Of a stretch of 6,827 bases of DNA, positions 1 to 4,953 are shown one piece after another (within the stretch, counting starts at the first letter, position 1; every line of letters starts with the position of its first letter). The stretch lies in assembly GCA_011330645.1 (NCBI GenBank), contig DRQB01000162.1, positions 1-6,827 on the forward strand, given 5' to 3'. The DNA comes from Campylobacterota bacterium. Its GTDB lineage: Bacteria; Campylobacterota; Campylobacteria; Campylobacterales; Sulfurovaceae. The notes below the pieces were generated by a model. That model saw nothing but the letters and a program-made list of their open reading frames with translations, made no database searches and was not told the DNA's origin. The position numbers and the translations under genes are program-made.

Positions 1-201
1 CATGAAGCCATAGAAGAGATATTTCAAATGGTGGTAGATATGGGTGGAACGCTCTCTGGTGAACATGGTATCGGTACCTCTAAAGCACCTTTTATGGGTA
101 TCGCGTTTAACGAGATGGAGATTAATCTATTTAAAGATATTAAAAAATCTTTTGATCCAAATAATATACTCAATCCAGGGAAAATGGGTTTACCACACTA
201 A
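1..201 (+). CDS. glcD: FAD-linked oxidase, GlcD-like (glycolate oxidase / D-lactate dehydrogenase type), 3' end only
   Basis: Reading frame 1 is open from the window edge and ends at TAA 199-201, giving the last 66 residues of a protein whose start lies outside the window. The fragment contains SGEHGIG (visible residues 19-25) and ends with DPNNILNPGK (52-61) followed by MGLPH. These are the characteristic C-terminal blocks of the FAD-oxidase_C domain in GlcD, D-lactate dehydrogenases and relatives, which oxidise 2-hydroxy acids through bound FAD and pass electrons to the respiratory chain. The family call is strong, but the substrate cannot be decided from this tail. Glycolate oxidase subunit D and D-lactate dehydrogenase are both possible. 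The stop lies 4 nt before the yihY ATG, so the two genes are probably co-transcribed. Confidence 0.85.
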   Translation, partial: HEAIEEIFQMVVDMGGTLSGEHGIGTSKAPFMGIAFNEMEINLFKDIKKSFDPNNILNPGKMGLPH

Positions 202-205
202 AATT

Positions 206-1039
206 ATGATACGTAATATTCCCTTCAAAGTGATACTGAAGAATTATTATCTCTTTATACGAGATTTTTTTTCAGACCTCTTTGATGATAAACTAGGACA
301 CTATGCATCAAGTCTTAGCTGGAGTACCTTATTTTCTATCTTGCCTCTTATGGTTATTGTCTTTTCTATTTTTACCTCTATGCCTGTTTTTGATTCTGTA
401 TACAGTAAAATTGAAAACCTTATTTTTTCAAATCTTATGCCTACAGATTCTAAAGTCGTCATGTCCTATATTAATACATTTATAAACAGTACAGATAAAT
501 TGGGTTATATGGGTGCTATCTATGTGATATTTGCAGTGTTTATGTTTTTTAAAAACTACGACTATATTGTTAATGATATTTTTGACAGTCCTACACGTAC
601 ACTCTTGGAAGCATCAAAAACCTATCTTTTACTGTTACTCATCATCCCTGTACTTGTAGGTCTCTCTTTTTATATCTCTTCATTTTTACAAGGTTACTTA
701 GATACAAGTAAACTCACTTCTGCCATTCATATTTATGCATTTTTACCTTTTTTGATGACATGGATGACTTTTTATATTACCTATCAGCTCTCTGCAAACA
801 CACATGTAGATTTTCAAGCTGCCCTCATCTCTTCTTTTATTGCCTCTTTAATCTGGTTTATTTCTAAAAGTACCTTTGTTTTTTACGTTGTACACAATAA
901 AACATATGAAAGTATTTATGGAAGTATCTCTACACTTCTGTTTTTCTTTTTATGGATTTATATCTCATGGGCGATTTTTATACATGGTTTAAAGTTCTGT
1001 GATTTACTCAATAAAGATGAAGAGATAGAACACATCTAA
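206..1039 (+). CDS. YihY/UPF0761 family inner-membrane protein
   Basis: This is a 277-residue polytopic membrane protein of the YihY/BrkB family. Family members were once annotated as ribonuclease BN, which is now regarded as an error; the true function is unknown and transport has been suggested. About six membrane segments can be seen, near residues 37-59, 98-118, 138-162, 173-197, 203-228 and 237-264. The family signatures are the GHYASSLSWSTLFSILPL block (31-48) and the C-terminal YGSISTLLFFFLWIYISW block (238-255). The frame is open back to position 44, but those 54 extra codons overlap the glcD coding sequence and look like a shadow, so ATG 206 is chosen. No other ATG lies between the glcD stop and this one. 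There is no clear Shine-Dalgarno, and the start is 4 nt after the glcD stop, which suggests translational coupling. The short acidic C-tail (DEEIEHI) is probably cytoplasmic. Confidence 0.88.
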   Translation: MIRNIPFKVILKNYYLFIRDFFSDLFDDKLGHYASSLSWSTLFSILPLMVIVFSIFTSMPVFDSVYSKIENLIFSNLMPTDSKVVMSYINTFINSTDKLGYMGAIYVIFAVFMFFKNYDYIVNDIFDSPTRTLLEASKTYLLLLLIIPVLVGLSFYISSFLQGYLDTSKLTSAIHIYAFLPFLMTWMTFYITYQLSANTHVDFQAALISSFIASLIWFISKSTFVFYVVHNKTYESIYGSISTLLFFFLWIYISWAIFIHGLKFCDLLNKDEEIEHI

Positions 1040-1064
1040 AAATGTGATATCTTTGTATCTGTTG

Positions 1065-2333
1065 TCAAATGTAAGTAAAGAGGTAGATACTATACGCAGC
1101 AGCCAAGCCCAACACCACATAAAAAACTTTTTTATTCCAAATGGCTCCCATAGATAAACCCATATAAACTCCCACAAGCCATACAGGTAAAAAATGTTCT
1201 AGACTCTCCTTAGGGAGAGAAAATAACCATAATAAAGCATTATCAAATATATCTCCTATACCCAACACGTGTAAAAGTATTACCAGAGGATAAAAAGGGA
1301 CAAAGAGTATTGACAGTAGGGGTGAGAGAAGTTGATAGGGTGTTGTCAGTCCAAAAATTCCATGTACCACAGGAAGCATCAAAAGAAAAATACCAAAAGG
1401 GATGAAGAGTAGACTGATAAGTTTTGTATCAAACGCTTTGGTATACTGAAGTAAAAGAAAAATATAAAATACCCCTGTCACAGAAAGCCAAAAAGAGAGT
1501 GAGACTAACAAAGAAGGAAACAGCACAACAAGCATAAATAACACCATTGTTAAAAATGTAAAACTAAGCAACTCCATCCCCAGTAACAAAACACCCCACC
1601 CTACTAAAACCATGGCATAAGAGCGAACCAAAGAAGGTGGAAAACCTACAAACCATACATAAAGCCCTAACAGTAACATCGCTACGAAACCTACATCAAA
1701 AAGTGCATGCCTATAAGGAAAAAATTTCTGCTGCATGGGTCTATAAAATAAAAGCAATACACCATACAGCAACCCCCACAATATTCCCAAATGAAAACCA
1801 GACAATGCCACCAAATGGCTTATACCGAGTTTTGCTATCTGTTCTCGTAAATTTTTATCTAGAGGGCTAGCAAAGAAAATAGCATTATAAAAACTTTGTA
1901 AGGCTGTACTTTTATGCTGAGATGCTACCTTATTTAACACATTATTTTTAAATGTCACGTCCACTTTTTCTTGGTGTTTTATTTTACTCTTGACGTAAAA
2001 AGTACCTAAATAATCTCTAAATTTTATACTCTTATTTGGAAAAATTTGTAGTCGTAAGCGTTTGTGATTAAAATTTTCTTTTCTATGCGTGGTAGTATAA
2101 AAAGTAAAACCTTCATCACTTTTTAGTTTGAGGACTGTATAGTACCTCCCACCTTTATTTTTTTCATAAGCAACAATCACTTTGGCATAGGTATAGTAAA
2201 ATGGTTTTGAAATAAAGTTTTGATAAGTATGGTATGCAAAGAAAAGCCGTATACTCAGAAGTAAAATAAGCATACCCATAACAAGCATAAAACCTTTTCG
2301 TTCTGGAAAAAGTTTAGGCTTTTGAAGTTGCAT
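1065..2333 (-). CDS. comEC: ComEC/Rec2-family DNA-uptake channel protein, short form
   Basis: This 422-residue inner-membrane protein of the ComEC/Rec2 family moves single-stranded DNA into the cytoplasm during natural transformation. One membrane helix (about 13-33) is followed by a soluble beta-rich stretch (about 45-127) resembling the OB-fold part of ComEC. The competence membrane domain then runs to the C-terminus with many hydrophobic helices. Visible family motifs are GISHLVALSGFHLGIL (170-185) and PPSLVRSY (232-239). The C-terminal metallo-beta-lactamase-like domain of Bacillus-type ComEC is absent: the protein ends at YLFTYI, shortly after its last helix. The H. pylori homologue has a similar short form. 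The ATG overlaps the dnaB TAA by one base (TAATG, 2331-2335). No good Shine-Dalgarno precedes it, so translation probably depends on ribosomes finishing dnaB. The family is clear; activity in competence is inferred. Confidence 0.87.
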   Translation of the reverse strand: MQLQKPKLFPERKGFMLVMGMLILLLSIRLFFAYHTYQNFISKPFYYTYAKVIVAYEKNKGGRYYTVLKLKSDEGFTFYTTTHRKENFNHKRLRLQIFPNKSIKFRDYLGTFYVKSKIKHQEKVDVTFKNNVLNKVASQHKSTALQSFYNAIFFASPLDKNLREQIAKLGISHLVALSGFHLGILWGLLYGVLLLFYRPMQQKFFPYRHALFDVGFVAMLLLGLYVWFVGFPPSLVRSYAMVLVGWGVLLLGMELLSFTFLTMVLFMLVVLFPSLLVSLSFWLSVTGVFYIFLLLQYTKAFDTKLISLLFIPFGIFLLMLPVVHGIFGLTTPYQLLSPLLSILFVPFYPLVILLHVLGIGDIFDNALLWLFSLPKESLEHFLPVWLVGVYMGLSMGAIWNKKVFYVVLGLAAAYSIYLFTYI

Positions 2334-3769
2334 TAGATAATCGGTACATCCACATTAATATTGGCTTCTTGCATCGGGATATCCCCATCTTCATACACCA
2401 CTTCAAAAGCTGGTGCATGGGTCTTGTCTACAAAACGTGTAAAGTTCTTTTGAAATACCAGTTCTACAGTTCCTGTAGGGCCGTTTCTCTGTTTTCCAAT
2501 GATGATTTCTGCATCTTCTTCTGCTTTTTTCCTAAACTCGGAAGTATACTCTTTTCCCTCCGCTTTGGCTTTCATCTCTCGTTCTTTTTCTTGTGCTTCA
2601 CGGTAGACATCATCACGGTAAACAAAGAGAATAATATCAGCATCTTGCTCGATGGCTCCAGACTCACGCAAGTCAGAGAGCATAGGACGTTTATTGTCAC
2701 GGCTTTCTACCCCACGGTTGAGCTGAGAGAGTGCAACGATAGGTATTTGTAGTTCCCTTGCAAGTTGTTTTAATCCACGAGAGATTTCAGAAACTTCTTG
2801 TTGTCTTCCTTCTTTCCCTTCACCAGACATCAACTGCAAGTAGTCTATGATTGCTACACTTATCTCAGGATGTTGAGCTTTGAGTTTACGTAGTTTAGAA
2901 CGTACATGGTGTATGGTTGCATACCCTCCATCATCTACAAAAAGTTTTTTCTCTGAAAGTTCTGTGGTAGCAGCAGAAAGCTGTGACCACTGTTCATCTC
3001 TCAAGTCCCCCACTCTAAGTGCTTGAAGCGGTATGGAAGTCTTAGCAGAAAGTAGTCTGAGCATCAGTTGTTCTGCGGGCATTTCCAAAGAGAAAAAGGC
3101 GACACCCTCGTTACGCTCTATGGCTTTAAGTGCCATATTGAGCACAAGTGCTGTTTTACCCATAGCAGGACGTGCAGCGATAATGACTAAATCTCCTTTA
3201 CCAAAACCAGAAGTTCTGTCATTTAAGTTTTTAAAGCCTGTATCCGTACCTATGAGTTTTGAGTTACCTAGGGCTTTGAGCCTATTTATCTCATCCATCA
3301 TAGCAAGTGTTATTTCTTTAGATTCTCTAAAGTCTTCATTGGTGTTATTTTGGGTGATTTCATAAAGTTTTTTCTCTACAAGATTCATCACTTCTTCTGC
3401 TGGCAAGTCATCTTCTATAGTCACTTTTTTAATTTCAGTTGCCAAAGTAGCCAATGCACGTTTACTGGATTTTGCTTTAATTTCAGCCAAATATGCAGAA
3501 GTGTTAGAAATAGGATTGGCAGAGAGTAAATCAAGCATTGCGACTTCATCAAACTTCCCCATGCTTACTAGTTTAGAACGTAAAAACTCTTCATCTATAG
3601 GTTTTTCTGTACGACTTAGCTCTTCCATCGCAGCAAAGACATGCTGATGAAAAGGCAGATAAAAGTCATGACTCATCAACTTTGCAGCTATCTCTTCATA
3701 CGTCTCTGGGTCAAAAATAATGGCAGAGAGTACCGCACGTTCAATATTAAGATTATACATATTCTCCAT
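2333..3769 (-). CDS. dnaB: Replicative DNA helicase DnaB
   Basis: This is the hexameric 5'-3' helicase that unwinds DNA ahead of the replication fork and interacts with primase. The protein has 478 residues. The N-terminal helical domain covers about 1-115 and a linker follows to about 170. The RecA-like ATPase domain holds Walker A ARPAMGKT (199-206), SLEMP (227-231), Walker B VAIIDYLQLM (305-314, Asp309), LSQLNRGVESR (347-357), GAIEQDAD (371-378) and the KQRNGPTG block (426-433), whose Lys426/Arg428 correspond to the trans-acting Lys/Arg finger residues. No intein is present. A charged stretch at about 391-420, just before EIIIGKQRNG, is longer than in E. coli DnaB and resembles the insertion in H. 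pylori DnaB. The ATG at 3769 overlaps the ispG stop by 1 nt and has an AGAGGA Shine-Dalgarno 9 nt upstream. A second ATG at codon 4 is a less likely start because its GGAG would lie only 3 nt away. Confidence 0.98.
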   Translation of the reverse strand: MENMYNLNIERAVLSAIIFDPETYEEIAAKLMSHDFYLPFHQHVFAAMEELSRTEKPIDEEFLRSKLVSMGKFDEVAMLDLLSANPISNTSAYLAEIKAKSSKRALATLATEIKKVTIEDDLPAEEVMNLVEKKLYEITQNNTNEDFRESKEITLAMMDEINRLKALGNSKLIGTDTGFKNLNDRTSGFGKGDLVIIAARPAMGKTALVLNMALKAIERNEGVAFFSLEMPAEQLMLRLLSAKTSIPLQALRVGDLRDEQWSQLSAATTELSEKKLFVDDGGYATIHHVRSKLRKLKAQHPEISVAIIDYLQLMSGEGKEGRQQEVSEISRGLKQLARELQIPIVALSQLNRGVESRDNKRPMLSDLRESGAIEQDADIILFVYRDDVYREAQEKEREMKAKAEGKEYTSEFRKKAEEDAEIIIGKQRNGPTGTVELVFQKNFTRFVDKTHAPAFEVVYEDGDIPMQEANINVDVPII

Positions 3770-4830
3770 TATTTGTTTTCCTCTGCAAACTTCTCTACCT
3801 CTTCTACAAATCTATCGACCAACTCTTCTTCAGGCAAACGTGCTACCACTTCACCTTTGAGCATGACAAGCCCTGCACCTTTTCCATAGGCTATAGCAAC
3901 ATCTGCATGTTTGGCTTCACCTATGGCGTTTACCACACAGCCCATAACTGAGACATCCATGGGTGTTTTAATATGTGCCGTACGCTTTTCTACTTCAGCC
4001 ACAGCTGTGACCAAATCTGCTTCTATACGCCCACAGGTAGGACAAGAGATGATGTTAAGTCCCTCTTGCACTCGCCCGGAGTCTTTAAGTATGGCTTTAC
4101 CCACTTTTATCTCTTCTTCCAGTTCACCTGTAATGGAGACACGCATCGTGTCTCCTATACCATCAAGCAACAAAGTTCCCAGCCCGATAGCAGACTTCAC
4201 TGTTGCATGGAAAATTGTCCCGGCTTCTGTCACACCAAGGTGAAAAGGGTAGTCATTTTTAGGACGCAACAGTCGGTAGGCTTCTACCGTCCTATCTACA
4301 TCACTGGCTTTGAGTGAGACTTTAATGTCTGTAAATCCTAAGTCTTCCAAAAATTTGATGTTGTACTCAGCACTTGCTACCATTCCCTCAGCCGTTGCAC
4401 CATACTTTTGGTCAAACTCTTTTTCAAGGCTTCCTGCATTCACCCCTATACGAATGGGCAAAGAGCGTTCCTGACAGGCTTTGACTATCTCTTTGATACG
4501 TCCTTTTTCACCAATATTTCCAGGGTTCAAACGGATACAATCCACCCACTTCGCTGCTTCAAGTGCCAGCTTATAGTTAAAGTGTATATCTGCAATAAGT
4601 GGGAGTGAAATTTGCTCTTTTATGGCTTTGAGTGCTAGGGCATCCTGCATCTCAGGGACTGCCACACGAACCATGTCAGCGCCTGCAAAATGTAAACGAT
4701 TTATCTGTTCTACGGTTTGGGCTACATTATGGGTATCGGAGTAAGTCATAGACTGTACAGAGATGGGTGCATCCCCACCTACAGCCACATCACCGACATA
4801 AATTTTTTTGGTTTTAACACGTTCTTTCAC
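3769..4830 (-). CDS. ispG: 4-hydroxy-3-methylbut-2-enyl diphosphate synthase IspG (GcpE)
   Basis: IspG is a cytoplasmic [4Fe-4S] enzyme of the MEP isoprenoid pathway. It reductively converts 2-C-methyl-D-erythritol 2,4-cyclodiphosphate to HMBPP, the substrate of IspH, taking electrons from flavodoxin or ferredoxin. The 353-residue protein is near the length of the E. coli enzyme. Its N-terminal TIM barrel includes VQSMTYSDTHN (25-35) and IRLNPGNIG (99-107). The C-terminal cluster domain supplies Cys263 and Cys266 (SCPTCGR), Cys298 (VMGCVVN) and Glu305 (GEA), with the same spacing as the four cluster ligands of the E. coli protein. The start is GTG: an in-frame TGA lies 9 nt upstream, and a GAAGG Shine-Dalgarno sits 6 nt before the GTG. 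The final TAA shares its last A with the dnaB ATG, so the two genes are probably co-translated. Identification is secure. Confidence 0.98.
   Translation of the reverse strand: MKERVKTKKIYVGDVAVGGDAPISVQSMTYSDTHNVAQTVEQINRLHFAGADMVRVAVPEMQDALALKAIKEQISLPLIADIHFNYKLALEAAKWVDCIRLNPGNIGEKGRIKEIVKACQERSLPIRIGVNAGSLEKEFDQKYGATAEGMVASAEYNIKFLEDLGFTDIKVSLKASDVDRTVEAYRLLRPKNDYPFHLGVTEAGTIFHATVKSAIGLGTLLLDGIGDTMRVSITGELEEEIKVGKAILKDSGRVQEGLNIISCPTCGRIEADLVTAVAEVEKRTAHIKTPMDVSVMGCVVNAIGEAKHADVAIAYGKGAGLVMLKGEVVARLPEEELVDRFVEEVEKFAEENK
3779..3784 (-). promoter_or_regulatory. Shine-Dalgarno of dnaB, inside the 3' end of ispG
   Basis: AGAGGA on the - strand ends 9 nt before the dnaB ATG at 3769-3767. It supports the ATG that overlaps the ispG stop rather than the second ATG three codons later. 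It also means dnaB can recruit ribosomes itself, unlike comEC. Confidence 0.65.
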
Positions 4831-4953
4831 TTTAGACCTTCATAATAATTGTCTTATTTTATCGTAAATAATTTAATGCGTGTGGTTTGGATTTTATTGC
4901 TCTCCAAATAAAGGGTATTATCAGGGAGGGGACAACAGTATTTAAAATTTCAA
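4831..4953 (-). promoter_or_regulatory. priA-ispG intergenic gap with a possible ispG promoter
   Basis: This 123-nt AT-rich gap is the only sizeable non-coding stretch in the window. On the - strand, TAAAAT (4861-4856) within TTTACGATAAAATAAG could be a sigma-70 -10 box, placing transcription start some 18-20 nt before the ispG GTG. There is no matching -35 hexamer at the usual spacing, although -35 boxes are weak in Campylobacterota. No convincing terminator for priA is seen, so read-through from priA into ispG-dnaB-comEC is also possible. Confidence 0.3.
4837..4841 (-). promoter_or_regulatory. Shine-Dalgarno of ispG, fixing the GTG start
   Basis: GAAGG on the - strand lies 6 nt (TCTAAA) before the GTG at 4830-4828. 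An in-frame TGA at 4842-4840 rules out any longer product, so this site and the GTG define the ispG start. Confidence 0.75.

Noticed and set aside
44..205. A 54-codon N-terminal extension of the yihY reading frame, starting at ATG 44
   Set aside because: It overlaps the glcD coding sequence in another frame and does not resemble YihY N-termini. ATG 206, 4 nt after the glcD stop, gives a normal family length.
1336..1346. TAGGGTGTTGT, an 11-nt match to the REP sequence, inside comEC
   Set aside because: No hairpin partner follows it and the GTAG head is incomplete. It encodes the TTPYQLLSP stretch, which fits an ordinary ComEC sequence, so a chance match is likely.
1597..1604. CACCCTAC (GTAGGGTG on the - strand) inside comEC
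   Set aside because: No complementary half-stem follows the GTAG-like head. It encodes an ordinary membrane-segment sequence.
3033..3365. Antisense open frames opposite dnaB and ispG (for example 3033-3365, 2369-2752, 3911-4243, 3973-4317)
   Set aside because: All lie opposite strongly conserved coding sequence and show no family features. They are by-products of codon usage on the other strand.
4832..4843. Four-codon reading frame (ATG AAG GTC TAA) just before ispG on the - strand, considered as a leader peptide
   Set aside because: It overlaps the ispG Shine-Dalgarno itself, has no ribosome binding site of its own and no attenuation-type hairpins.
4886..4908. TTTGGA / TCCAAA 6-bp hairpin in the priA-ispG gap, considered as a priA terminator
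   Set aside because: The stem is short and AT-rich, the loop is 11 nt, and no T-tract follows on either strand.
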